From Clostridiales bacterium (GTDB lineage Bacteria > Bacillota > Clostridia > Christensenellales > Borkfalkiaceae): DNA of 54,663 nucleotides. The translations under genes were made by a program, and so were the position numbers. The notes beneath the pieces were generated by a model, which searched no databases, was not told where the DNA came from, and saw nothing but the letters and a program-made list of their open reading frames with translations. Below, in pieces: positions 6,684-15,642 of this stretch (position 1 is its first letter; each line of letters starts with the position of its first letter). The stretch lies in NCBI GenBank assembly GCA_015055945.1, contig SVHH01000008.1, forward strand, positions 1 through 54,663, read 5' to 3'.

Positions 6684-9600
6684 TTAAAGCAAAATGTCTT
6701 TAACAGTACGATTGACTATAGGTTTTGATTTTTTAACAGTATAATATGTGTTATCCTCGTTTGCCGAATAATCATATATCCAAGATCTTTGTTTATACCA
6801 TTCAAGAATATTTTTGTTTTGTTCATTACACGAAATCTTTGGACGTTTATTAGGCTCTAAAGCCGAAGCGAGATCGGTTCGATTTAGGTTCAAAGCAAAT
6901 ACCTTGGCTTGTTCGATAGATATAGTCTGAATAAGCGTAACAAATAACTCAATTTTCTTAGTATTATCAATCTTATCACAAGAAAACAATTCTTTGATGT
7001 ACAGATCCGTAAGATTAGAAGCACATCCCAAAACTCTCGAATAATTTTTAACAGATATATCGAATATGATACTTCTTATTTCCTCAGCATAAGAATCATA
7101 TATCTGCAACAAATGCGGTAAATCATCTAAAACAAAATGGTTCTTAAGGATGGTAGAAAACACTCTGTCAGTATAATTCTTATCAATTACACTAATTTTT
7201 TCGCTTGTAAAACCTAAAAGTGCAATCTTGTAATCGTCTTCAATATTCCAAGAAAGCATCTCAATAAGTTCAGCAAAAACAAACACATCCGAGCTCATCA
7301 TATCGACATATTCAGCAATGTTTTGTTTTATAAAATGGAAAAGAACATCCTTATACTTGTTTCTAATAGAAATTAAGCACCCCTTAGACATTCGAATAAT
7401 TCCATTATCTATCAAAACATTCATTTTTGATGTAGGCACATTATCAATGTCAAACGAAGCATCGCACACAATGGCAGTAGAAGATAAGATTTGCCCATAC
7501 TTAGCATCGGACAGCTCAAAGCACTTTATTGCAGAGCCAAAGATCTTACTCTTAAACTGCCCATCCGTTTCAATAGATATACTTGATATATCGATGATTC
7601 CACTATATCCGTTAATATAATCGACCAACAAAGGAGTAAGGGATTTATATTCTGAAAAACAATAATACAAGTTGTTTTCGCTAAAGTGCAATTTCTTTTG
7701 TTCAAGCAATAGACCCCACAATTTATGATCGTTTATTTGGGAAATATCTGAAACGAAGTTGGACAACAATGGAACATATTGTTTTTTGATTTCGTCAGTT
7801 ATGGATTCATCATTAAGCACATTGAGAATAGTTGTTTCATCATCTGCAATTTTTTCGTCACACATCTTAAACACGATTTCAAAATATTCTGCTATATTTT
7901 CTCTCACATAACCATAAATCGGAGAGTCCGCTATTGATAGCAATGCTGAGTAATTTTGGTGTTTCACAATTGCTTCATCTTGAATTCCGTGAATATTATC
8001 TAACATATTTTTGATGTTTTCATATGTCAAGCAATACATAGACTTTTCATATACCAACTTGTAGATATTCTTTTCAGAAACATCATAATTGATAGATCTA
8101 AATTTTACATTGATAAGTTCGAAAGAGTTAATTAACCGCTCCGCATTGAACTCTCTCAAATTTAGATAATCATTCGTTTTTGATACATATTCAGTCAAAC
8201 AATTATCAATATTCGCAGATTCAATAGCCTTATCATCACAATATAACAAAACGCATAAAGAAATCTCACGAATTTGATCATCTGGCATACTTGCATCAGC
8301 TATTACATCATGGAAAAATTCGGGCCAATATTTAATAATCTTATCAATTGAGTTTTTAATTTTTCGAGTAGTAAAATATTGGCTAAGAAAATCAAATTTC
8401 TTTCGAATTTTTAACTGTATGATAAATTGTTCCGAATAATCGGCATTATTACTTAAAACATATTCAAACAAATCGAAATTAAATATTTCGGGCTCTTCAA
8501 AATCCGCTATGTTAAGATATGTTAAAGTCAACGCAGGATTTTTAAGTGAATAAGTATATTCTTTGCCCTGCTTGTCCCGTATACTACGAAGGAATTTTTT
8601 GTCCACAACACTTAAACTGTTAGGATAAAAATATGTCATATAATCGGCATAAGTTTCATCGATATAACCTTCTCCCACCAAATATTTTAACAAATCAAAA
8701 TAATTGCTTCCGCGAATCTCAATATATTTACTTTCGTCGCCGATTTCATTAACGGATGTAGTGTGAAAAATTGTTTGTCGATTTTCTCTATTAATAATAT
8801 CTTTAAGTTGACGTGAAGCCAATTTAGCCAAAACAAGTTCAAGATCAATCAATTCTTTTTCCAACAAAGATAACCGACCATTAAGTTTATTTTCTATTGC
8901 TGCTTTTCTAATAGGATATACATCTTGCATCCACTTATCATATTCACGTTGCTTTTGATAGCTTGAATATCTATGTGCATCGGAGTATTTATCATCCTTT
9001 ATTATATCTAGTTCGCTGATATCAACCAATTGTTCGTTTTTACAAGCAGCAATTTCTTTTTTCTTATTTTCGATGAGAGCCAATGTCTTTTCTCTCTCAG
9101 CCGATATGAATTCATCCTTATGCTCAAAGAGAGATTTTACATAGCCTTGACCATTTTGCAAATCACTAAAATCTCGTGGAAAAAGATTTTTATAGGTTAT
9201 CATCGCAAACATTTTGTTAAAGTTCAATTCAGTTGTGTTTAAACGATGATAATAAACCAAAAATTCATTGCAAACATTTTTTAGCAATCTCATATCGTCG
9301 ATATATAGTGAGATGCCTTGCAAAAATTTCTTTTCAAATTTGTCAGTTAAATCATTTTTATTAAGGTGCTCAATGAATTGATCGTAAGAGTTGGTTCCGT
9401 CAACAACAGGAACGATAGGAATGATATAATCAAAAAACTTGGTTCTATCTTTTGAAACAAATACATCATCGCGAAGCAAATAGAAGAAACGTAGAATTTT
9501 TTTATCATCAGCAGATTTTTTACCTTTTATCAACTTCTTTGATTTGTCTTGCTTTGCCAGCTGAATATTTGCCAGAGTGTTTACTTCTCTAAGTCTTTCA

Positions 9601-10355
9601 AAGATATGATTCATTTCAAAACGATCCATATCTTCAAAGACGATTACATCAGTTTGCGAATTTTCAAAAAGATATAAAACCTCGTTAAGGTATTTGTCAA
9701 AGAAAGAATCGTCTTGGTTTTCAAAAATTTCAATCTCGTTTCCTTGAACATTCAATCTCTTAAATATATTTTTATTCTTTTGGAGTTTGATTGCAGAATG
9801 AACAAATATATACGTTATCACCAAAATTATAACACCTGCAAACAAACGTACATATTTGTTCAATGTAAGAGTTAATATCTTGCCTAACCAATCTGTTGAA
9901 AAGAGTTCAACAAATCCCTTCCACTCATCAAAAAAGCATAAAAATCCTATACACACCAACATAGCCAAGCATAAAAACGCACTTTTGATGATTCTTCTTG
10001 GCTTTATATTTTGTTTTACTTTGAAATTTGTTTGAGGGATATTATCCGAAGATATTTGATGTATAAGTTGGTTAAGAATTTTACCTTCAAGAACCGACTC
10101 GGAAACTTCGTTTTCATCTGTGTCATCTTTTTTCTCGGAGTTAAAATGTGCAAGAGATATATGAATGTACTTTTTGTCTGGATGTTTTTTCTTATAAGAT
10201 TCCAAAACACTACTTTTCCCCGCGCCATAAGCACCAGAAATTGCAACATTTCGAATATCATCGGACTCAAAAACATAATCCAATGCTTCTTCATAAACAT
10301 CAATATCAACATCATCCTTTAAAGTTAACTTTTCAAATTTATATTTCTTTCCCAT
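6684..10355 (-). CDS. YobI/KAP-like giant P-loop ATPase with membrane hairpin
   Basis: A 1223-residue ATPase, likely a membrane-anchored defence sensor or effector. Walker A is ISGAYGAGKSSVLESY at about 39-54, and Walker B is DVIVFEDMDRFE near 240. Two membrane segments (around 128-150 and 168-190) are inserted between Walker A and B, the layout of KAP-family NTPases. The N-terminal part by eye fits the YobI-type P-loop domain. The remaining ~800 residues look like alpha-helical repeats with no recognised enzyme. The start is supported by GAGGG six bases before ATG. It is the last gene of a minus-strand operon that also holds a DUF4062 protein and restriction-modification genes; an anti-phage role is inference. 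Confidence 0.78.
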   Translation of the reverse strand: MGKKYKFEKLTLKDDVDIDVYEEALDYVFESDDIRNVAISGAYGAGKSSVLESYKKKHPDKKYIHISLAHFNSEKKDDTDENEVSESVLEGKILNQLIHQISSDNIPQTNFKVKQNIKPRRIIKSAFLCLAMLVCIGFLCFFDEWKGFVELFSTDWLGKILTLTLNKYVRLFAGVIILVITYIFVHSAIKLQKNKNIFKRLNVQGNEIEIFENQDDSFFDKYLNEVLYLFENSQTDVIVFEDMDRFEMNHIFERLREVNTLANIQLAKQDKSKKLIKGKKSADDKKILRFFYLLRDDVFVSKDRTKFFDYIIPIVPVVDGTNSYDQFIEHLNKNDLTDKFEKKFLQGISLYIDDMRLLKNVCNEFLVYYHRLNTTELNFNKMFAMITYKNLFPRDFSDLQNGQGYVKSLFEHKDEFISAEREKTLALIENKKKEIAACKNEQLVDISELDIIKDDKYSDAHRYSSYQKQREYDKWMQDVYPIRKAAIENKLNGRLSLLEKELIDLELVLAKLASRQLKDIINRENRQTIFHTTSVNEIGDESKYIEIRGSNYFDLLKYLVGEGYIDETYADYMTYFYPNSLSVVDKKFLRSIRDKQGKEYTYSLKNPALTLTYLNIADFEEPEIFNFDLFEYVLSNNADYSEQFIIQLKIRKKFDFLSQYFTTRKIKNSIDKIIKYWPEFFHDVIADASMPDDQIREISLCVLLYCDDKAIESANIDNCLTEYVSKTNDYLNLREFNAERLINSFELINVKFRSINYDVSEKNIYKLVYEKSMYCLTYENIKNMLDNIHGIQDEAIVKHQNYSALLSIADSPIYGYVRENIAEYFEIVFKMCDEKIADDETTILNVLNDESITDEIKKQYVPLLSNFVSDISQINDHKLWGLLLEQKKLHFSENNLYYCFSEYKSLTPLLVDYINGYSGIIDISSISIETDGQFKSKIFGSAIKCFELSDAKYGQILSSTAIVCDASFDIDNVPTSKMNVLIDNGIIRMSKGCLISIRNKYKDVLFHFIKQNIAEYVDMMSSDVFVFAELIEMLSWNIEDDYKIALLGFTSEKISVIDKNYTDRVFSTILKNHFVLDDLPHLLQIYDSYAEEIRSIIFDISVKNYSRVLGCASNLTDLYIKELFSCDKIDNTKKIELFVTLIQTISIEQAKVFALNLNRTDLASALEPNKRPKISCNEQNKNILEWYKQRSWIYDYSANEDNTYYTVKKSKPIVNRTVKDILL

Positions 10356-10384
10356 AAGATTCCCTCATTCGTTTTTAATACTGT

Positions 10385-10495
10385 TTAAAGTTTCTTAATT
10401 ATTTCGATTTCACTTAACAGCCCGTCTTCAACACCATTTATTACTTTTTCACAAGCCTCTAATGCTTGCATTTTTTTGGTTGTAATATTACTCAT
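10385..10495 (-). CDS. 36-residue protein between DUF4062 and YobI-like genes
   Basis: A short frame, ATG 10495 to TAA 10385, starting MSNITTKKMQALEACEKVIN and ending E-I-I-K-K-L. A proper Shine-Dalgarno (GGAG, six to seven bases before ATG) and a tight position, 11 bases after the DUF4062 stop, support translation. It is predicted fully helical with no membrane segment. It could be an antitoxin, a leader or an adaptor; none of these can be shown from sequence. Confidence 0.5.
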   Translation of the reverse strand: MSNITTKKMQALEACEKVINGVEDGLLSEIEIIKKL

Positions 10496-10506
10496 TTCTT
10501 ACTCCA

Positions 10507-11421
10507 TTATTGTAAATCGACTTCTAACTTCATAACACCTACATAAGACTTCAAAGCATTGTATAAGGAACGTAAATCGTTGGTTTTTGCGTTCAGAAAA
10601 TTAAAATCCGTACCATTATTGAAGTTGTTAAGACTAACAAAAATTAATCTCCCATCAAATAACTGTATGTTTTGACCAACAGCGTTAGGAATAGAAGTAT
10701 TTGCTATAAACGTATTGATTTCTTTTACAAGAATAAATATGTTTTCAAAATAATCTTCTAACTTTTTATCTATAAAATGATTTTTATTCCTTAAATAATA
10801 TTCACATACAACATCAAAAACTGAGATAAGCAAATTTGAATTCTGCACAGTAAAAACACTATTATTCTCAATTTCATATACTTTTTCAAAAAGTTTAATA
10901 TAAGTTATTGCATTGCTATAATCTTTTTGCATTGCTAACTTATTAATTAATTTTGGATCCATTTTCTGTTGTAAAAGACTAGAAACACAAACTTCTCGAG
11001 CGATAGTAAAACAGGTGGATTTTAATTTTTTTAACAAGTCTTTTTCGTCTTTATAATAAAAATAAGATATTTCTTTGCTTTTTATTAAGACTTCAAATTT
11101 CTCCGCCTCTTCTGTTTTTTCGATCTGTTTAAGATAAACATGACAAGGCATATGATTACTAGTTACAATATTAAACTCTTCTTCTGTTCCAGATAATCCT
11201 AAATTTGTCTTTGCACCATATCTTTCGTCTATTATAAATACTACAAAATCTGTTTGCAAAATATCTTCTCTATATGTATTAGGCGTTGTTGAAGGCGTTA
11301 AATCTTTTTCGTACAGTGCAACCTCTGCACCTGCGCTTTCAAAAATATCTTTTATTTTATTTCTTAATGCTAATTTGTCACCCATAGTTGAACTGACAAA
11401 AATTCTCGGTTTGAAATACAT
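10507..11421 (-). CDS. DUF4062 protein
   Basis: A 304-residue protein. Residues ~5-110 fit DUF4062: KPRIFVSSTMGD, then an R-N-K-I-K-D-I-F helix, T-Y-R-E-D-I-L-Q-T-D-F-V-V-F-I-I, and the Y-G-A-K/S-G-T-E-E-E-F block. DUF4062 has a TIR-like fold and is usually the N-terminal part of NTPase or effector proteins linked to defence. Here it stands without an NTPase domain, but the YobI-like ATPase lies two genes downstream, so the two may act as a split pair (inference). The C-terminal ~170 residues are helical and unrecognised. ATG 11421 has GGAG nine bases upstream. Confidence 0.75.
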   Translation of the reverse strand: MYFKPRIFVSSTMGDKLALRNKIKDIFESAGAEVALYEKDLTPSTTPNTYREDILQTDFVVFIIDERYGAKTNLGLSGTEEEFNIVTSNHMPCHVYLKQIEKTEEAEKFEVLIKSKEISYFYYKDEKDLLKKLKSTCFTIAREVCVSSLLQQKMDPKLINKLAMQKDYSNAITYIKLFEKVYEIENNSVFTVQNSNLLISVFDVVCEYYLRNKNHFIDKKLEDYFENIFILVKEINTFIANTSIPNAVGQNIQLFDGRLIFVSLNNFNNGTDFNFLNAKTNDLRSLYNALKSYVGVMKLEVDLQ

Positions 11422-11475
11422 TGTTTTTTACTCCATAGGTTTAATCATTGATTCGATAAAAAAATACTCATTAAT

Positions 11476-12483
11476 TTATTGTTCTTGTAAAAGTTCGGGC
11501 AAATCAATTCTACTAACTGAATACTCAATATTCCATCCTTTATATGTAATACCTTCTATTTCAGTTTCAACTTGATAAAAGCCGTGCGGATAATCATATT
11601 CGAATTTACAATTAAGAAAATAAGAGTTGCCGATTAAATCTTTACACTTTAACTTGATAGACTTCAAAATATTTGCCGAATTAACAAGCCAATTCTCTGT
11701 AGTTTTTACCCAAGTTGATTTTCCGCTTTCAACTAATTTGTCCCCGTTAAAAATACGTTCTTCGCCATCGACAACGATAGATTCAATAATAATACACTCT
11801 CTTGAAAGATTTTTAACTGAAAAGTCGTTTATTTTATAACAATAAAACTTATTATTAGAAAGTTTTTCCAAATCTTGTTTTTTATCAAAATCTAAACCTT
11901 GACCAAAATGAGTATTAACTGCACCAATAGCTTTTTCGGGAAGGTCTAAACGGAGAAACGGGATAAACTTTTTGCGTTCTTCTTCTTTACGTTCATTTTC
12001 AATGCGTTCTAAATCGGCTTTTCTATCTTTATTATTGCTTTTAATAGTCCACGCAACACCTACAAGCGTTAATAATCCACCGTAAACCGCCGCAATAATA
12101 GGAATTATAATATCTTGCAACTCTTTATTAGGAATAATGTAGATTAAATATACCGTCAATGATATACCAACAATAAAATCTTGGATTAATCCAAAGCTAA
12201 AAACTTTATTCCCACTTATAAATGCTTTAGAAAGGTTATAAAATACAATAACCATTATTAATCCACCTAAAATAAATCTCCACGTAAGATTATTTATGAT
12301 GAACGTCATATAGAAAAAGTCACATAACCAATAAAACAAGCATAAAACAAAAAATCTTTGATTCCCCTTAGATTCTTGCTCTTTTGTTGGTTTTACTCTC
12401 TTAATTGCAAGCTTTTTTATATTATATAACCCGTACGGTATTGCTATAATTATTAGGGTAAATATAAGCCATTGCCACCACAT
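11476..12483 (-). CDS. Membrane protein with N-terminal TM bundle and soluble C-terminus
   Basis: I do not recognise this 335-residue protein. About five membrane segments fill residues 2-146 (for example WWQWLIFTLIIIAIPYGLY, then IIPIIAAVYGGLLTLVGVAW). A short charged coiled coil (DRKADLERIENERKEEERKK) follows, then a beta-rich soluble domain from ~178 to the end. Its ATG overlaps the stop of the methyltransferase gene as TAATG, so it is translated with the restriction-modification genes. It is followed 54 bases later by the DUF4062 gene, bridging the two halves of the operon. A role as a membrane sensor or effector is inference. Confidence 0.8.
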   Translation of the reverse strand: MWWQWLIFTLIIIAIPYGLYNIKKLAIKRVKPTKEQESKGNQRFFVLCLFYWLCDFFYMTFIINNLTWRFILGGLIMVIVFYNLSKAFISGNKVFSFGLIQDFIVGISLTVYLIYIIPNKELQDIIIPIIAAVYGGLLTLVGVAWTIKSNNKDRKADLERIENERKEEERKKFIPFLRLDLPEKAIGAVNTHFGQGLDFDKKQDLEKLSNNKFYCYKINDFSVKNLSRECIIIESIVVDGEERIFNGDKLVESGKSTWVKTTENWLVNSANILKSIKLKCKDLIGNSYFLNCKFEYDYPHGFYQVETEIEGITYKGWNIEYSVSRIDLPELLQEQ

Positions 12484-13418
12484 TATCTACTCTCCTTTAT
12501 CTTTTCCGCAATTCTTCTTATAATAGGCACAACAACGCTGTTGCCGCATTGTTTGTAGGCACTATTTAGCGATATTCCCTTGAACACAAAGTCTTTTGGA
12601 AAACCTTGCAATGCCAAACACTCTAATGGCGTTACTTTCCTAATTCCAAAATCATCTTTTATTATCGGCACTCTATCCGGATATGTACCCATATTTGCCG
12701 TTAATGTTGGACAAATAAAGTGCTTTCTTGGTGATACGCCGTGGTCGTTTATTTTATATAATGCACGTTTATCCGTTACCGTTTTGAGCATTTCATCATA
12801 ATAAAACGAACTCGCATTGTAATAATAGATATCATCGTGTTTAACAGTTCTATCCAAAATATCGTTTAGTTGAACTGTTCGTTCAATCGTTTCCGGATAA
12901 TTAAATTTCGCACATTGGTCGTAGTCTAAAAAAGCAACTATAAAAATACGTTTTCTTTGCTGTGGAACATTTCCGTATTCTTGCGAATCTAACACCTTAT
13001 ATTTAACGGCATATCCAAACTGAGCAAGCGTATTATAAATAACCAAAAAGGTTTTCCCATCATCGTGTTCCATAAGATTTGCAACGTTCTCTAAAAACAC
13101 GATAGGCGGTCTTTTTATATCAATAATTCGACCGATTTCAAAGAATAAGTTTCCACGTGGGTCTTTAAATCCTTTTTGCATACCAACAATAGAAAACGGT
13201 TGACAAGGAAAGCCCGCTACAAGCACATCAAAATCTGGAATATCGTGAGGATTAACTTGACGTATATCCTTCTCAACTAAATGCTTGTCGCCGAAATTTA
13301 CACGGTATGTAGTTGCGGCGTCGTGGTCAAACTCATTTGCCCACACGATATCAAACCCGACTTGTTGAAAGCCAAGGTCAATACCACCTATTCCACTAAA
13401 TAAACTACATACCCTCAT
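12483..13418 (-). CDS. C5 cytosine DNA methyltransferase 1
   Basis: A 311-residue cytosine-5 methyltransferase with all key motifs: I SLFSGIGGIDLGF (cofactor), IV GFPCQPFS (catalytic Cys), VI LENVANL, VIII QQRKRIFIVAF, IX TPLECLALQGFP and X YKQCGNSVVVP. It is close to the minimum size for the family, with a short target-recognition region between VIII and IX. It follows the HNH nuclease gene by three bases. It is one of three such enzymes in the operon; recognition sequence unknown. Confidence 0.96.
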   Translation of the reverse strand: MRVCSLFSGIGGIDLGFQQVGFDIVWANEFDHDAATTYRVNFGDKHLVEKDIRQVNPHDIPDFDVLVAGFPCQPFSIVGMQKGFKDPRGNLFFEIGRIIDIKRPPIVFLENVANLMEHDDGKTFLVIYNTLAQFGYAVKYKVLDSQEYGNVPQQRKRIFIVAFLDYDQCAKFNYPETIERTVQLNDILDRTVKHDDIYYYNASSFYYDEMLKTVTDKRALYKINDHGVSPRKHFICPTLTANMGTYPDRVPIIKDDFGIRKVTPLECLALQGFPKDFVFKGISLNSAYKQCGNSVVVPIIRRIAEKIKESR

Positions 13419-13421
13419 TTC

Positions 13422-14654
13422 TTAAACAGACATCCTTTTTCTTTCTTGTTCTTTCTTAAAGAAAATTTCTCTATGGTCTTTCATATATTCCATTCTCTTC
13501 TCGTTCAATACGATTTCAAAAATAGGTTGATTTAACAATAATTTTTGTTTCAACATATAATCGTTATCGATTAAGAAAGAGAATATTAATTTTTTGTTCT
13601 CATCAACAGTTATCATGTGTTTATCGAAAAGTGCATCTGCATTAGCACATAACAACAACCCATTGTTGATATCAAATGCTTCATCGCAATCGCTATCCGA
13701 AAATCTTTTAATATGAGAAGCAATAAATAACATAGGAACAGCTTCAAAATTACCACTAATTTGAGTAAAAGGACAAAAAACTTCTCCTTCGTGTGTGGTA
13801 TAATTCATCATCTCATTTGCTAATAAAACTTTCCATTTAGATTGTCTATTTCTATTCTTTTCATCCTCAACGTCAAGCGTTGTTTTGGCAGTAAGTCTTG
13901 CTTCTTCTTGAGAACGTTTAGTTTTTAAGTAGTTTTCCCAAGCAGTATTATTAACTCCAGCAAGAGTGTAAAATCTTGGATTTTTGTCAAGCATTACATA
14001 CATTTTCTTTCTTCCAGCACAATGTTCTATAAGAACAATAAATGTATCGTTGCAGAACATAGACAGTCTTAATTTATGAAATTCTGTATCGTTTGCCGTA
14101 CCAAGCCCATGAATTGCTTGCGTAATTTGGATAGGCGTAAAATCCCCTTCTGCACAAGTAATGGTTTCTGAATCATCCCATCTAACGCCTTTTGCTAATT
14201 TATGTATTACTTTATTTGTATAAGGCATTGTAAAATATTGCACGGTTTCATTTACCAAGAAAACATCAACTGTGTCGTTTAATACAATGTGTTCGTGTTG
14301 AGTTTGTTGTGGCCCAATTCTTCTTTGAAGTCTTTCTACTCCCAAATCCCTATAAAAAGCATCCGACATACCAATATTTGATTGTTTAGCACTTTCAAAA
14401 GGCTTTTTATTCGCTTCTTCAATCGCCTTCATTTCCGGCACGCTTAAATAATATAAAAGATTCTTTTCTAAACCTTCATGAGAACCATTACGCTTTCCTC
14501 TATTTGTTAAATCAGAATGCGCCAAATTTTTATACCATAAAGAAAAACGAGAAGCAGAATTGTTCACATAATTAACCATAACTTGTGAACGAGAATCTAA
14601 AAAGTCAACTATTAAATTTTTATCATCTAAAAAATTCACTGAAGAATGTCCCAT
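13422..14654 (-). CDS. HNH endonuclease, probable type II restriction enzyme
   Basis: A 410-residue protein with a C-terminal HNH (HNH_2-like) nuclease at about 305-375: CPFTQISG, then F-I-A-S-H-I-K-R, then DINNGLLLCANADALFDKH and a closing beta strand I-T-V-D-E-N-K-K. The His of S-H-I, the Asn of N-N-G and the His of D-K-H are the expected ones. The N-terminal ~300 residues are not recognised and probably recognise DNA. It lies between two C5 methyltransferase genes with 1-3 base gaps, which argues strongly for the nuclease of this restriction-modification system. Confidence 0.85.
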   Translation of the reverse strand: MGHSSVNFLDDKNLIVDFLDSRSQVMVNYVNNSASRFSLWYKNLAHSDLTNRGKRNGSHEGLEKNLLYYLSVPEMKAIEEANKKPFESAKQSNIGMSDAFYRDLGVERLQRRIGPQQTQHEHIVLNDTVDVFLVNETVQYFTMPYTNKVIHKLAKGVRWDDSETITCAEGDFTPIQITQAIHGLGTANDTEFHKLRLSMFCNDTFIVLIEHCAGRKKMYVMLDKNPRFYTLAGVNNTAWENYLKTKRSQEEARLTAKTTLDVEDEKNRNRQSKWKVLLANEMMNYTTHEGEVFCPFTQISGNFEAVPMLFIASHIKRFSDSDCDEAFDINNGLLLCANADALFDKHMITVDENKKLIFSFLIDNDYMLKQKLLLNQPIFEIVLNEKRMEYMKDHREIFFKKEQERKRMSV

Positions 14655-14655
14655 A

Positions 14656-15642
14656 TTAATTCTCCTTTATATTTTCTTCCATGTATTTCATTAAGTTAGT
14701 TGCTATAGCATAAATAACATCTACTGTAACAGCATTACCAAATTGCTTATATGCTTGACAGTCTGAAACCACTTGTATCCAATCACTAGGAAATCCTTGC
14801 AACTTTCTACACTCGTTAGGAGTAAGTTTTCTCAAATTAGTCCTATCTTCATCTTCGAATAACGCACGACTTTCTAAATCTGTCACGTAGTTATCTTGAC
14901 TTGCCCTATGCATTTTGTGCATTGTTGCAGTTAAAGTTTTTGAAATTTCTTGGTCAATAGTAGGCTTTACAATATATCCCTTTGTTCCTTCACCTAAAAT
15001 AGTTTTTTCAAGTTTTCTAGTTAAAAAATACTTTTTATCAACATTTTTATCTAATAAGTCTTGAGTCGTAACTTTTAACTCTTTCTTTTCGGGGAAAATA
15101 AATTTTTCTTCTTTAAAACACCCTCTCAAGAAACCAACAATGAAAATTCTATTACGTCTTTGTGGAATACCATAATCAGCAGAATTCAAAACTTGATAAT
15201 AACAATCATAGCCTATACTATCTAACTCAGTTAAAATCCTTTTAAAAGTTTCTCCGCTATCGTGATTTACAAGATTTTTAACATTCTCTAAGACAACGAC
15301 TTTAGTTTTATGTTTTTCTAAAATGTCTTTTATTTCAAAAAACAAGCCTCCACGCTCTTCATCTTTGAACCCTTGTAATTTTCCAAACGTACTAAAAGGT
15401 TGACAAGGAAAACCTCCAACTAAGATATCATGTTCGGGAATATTTTCTTTTTCAGTTCTTATATCACCTAATACTATGTGCTTACCCACATTTGCTTTAT
15501 AGGTTTCTACTGCATATTTATCAAAGTCGTTTGCCCAAACCACTTCAAAACCAGCATTTTCAAAACCTATATCAAAGCCACCAATTCCGGCAAATAAGCT
15601 TATCACCTTAAACTTTTTTTGCTTATGTTTAATTCTTTCCAT
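14656..15642 (-). CDS. C5 cytosine DNA methyltransferase 2
   Basis: A 328-residue cytosine-5 methyltransferase: I SLFAGIGGFDIGFENAGF, IV GGFPCQPFSTFG (catalytic Cys), VI LENVKNLV, VIII IPQRRNRIFIVGF, IX TPNECRKLQGFPSDW and X YKQFGNAVTVDVI. ATG 15642 is chosen because GAGG lies about ten bases upstream; a TTG eight codons earlier is also in frame. The start overlaps the end of the next methyltransferase gene by 14 bases. Confidence 0.95.
   Translation of the reverse strand: MERIKHKQKKFKVISLFAGIGGFDIGFENAGFEVVWANDFDKYAVETYKANVGKHIVLGDIRTEKENIPEHDILVGGFPCQPFSTFGKLQGFKDEERGGLFFEIKDILEKHKTKVVVLENVKNLVNHDSGETFKRILTELDSIGYDCYYQVLNSADYGIPQRRNRIFIVGFLRGCFKEEKFIFPEKKELKVTTQDLLDKNVDKKYFLTRKLEKTILGEGTKGYIVKPTIDQEISKTLTATMHKMHRASQDNYVTDLESRALFEDEDRTNLRKLTPNECRKLQGFPSDWIQVVSDCQAYKQFGNAVTVDVIYAIATNLMKYMEENIKEN

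Noticed and set aside
10016-10322. Open frames on both strands (99 and 103 codons) inside the YobI-like gene start
   Set aside because: They overlap the Walker A-bearing N-terminus of a clear 1223-residue protein and show no domain or ribosome site.
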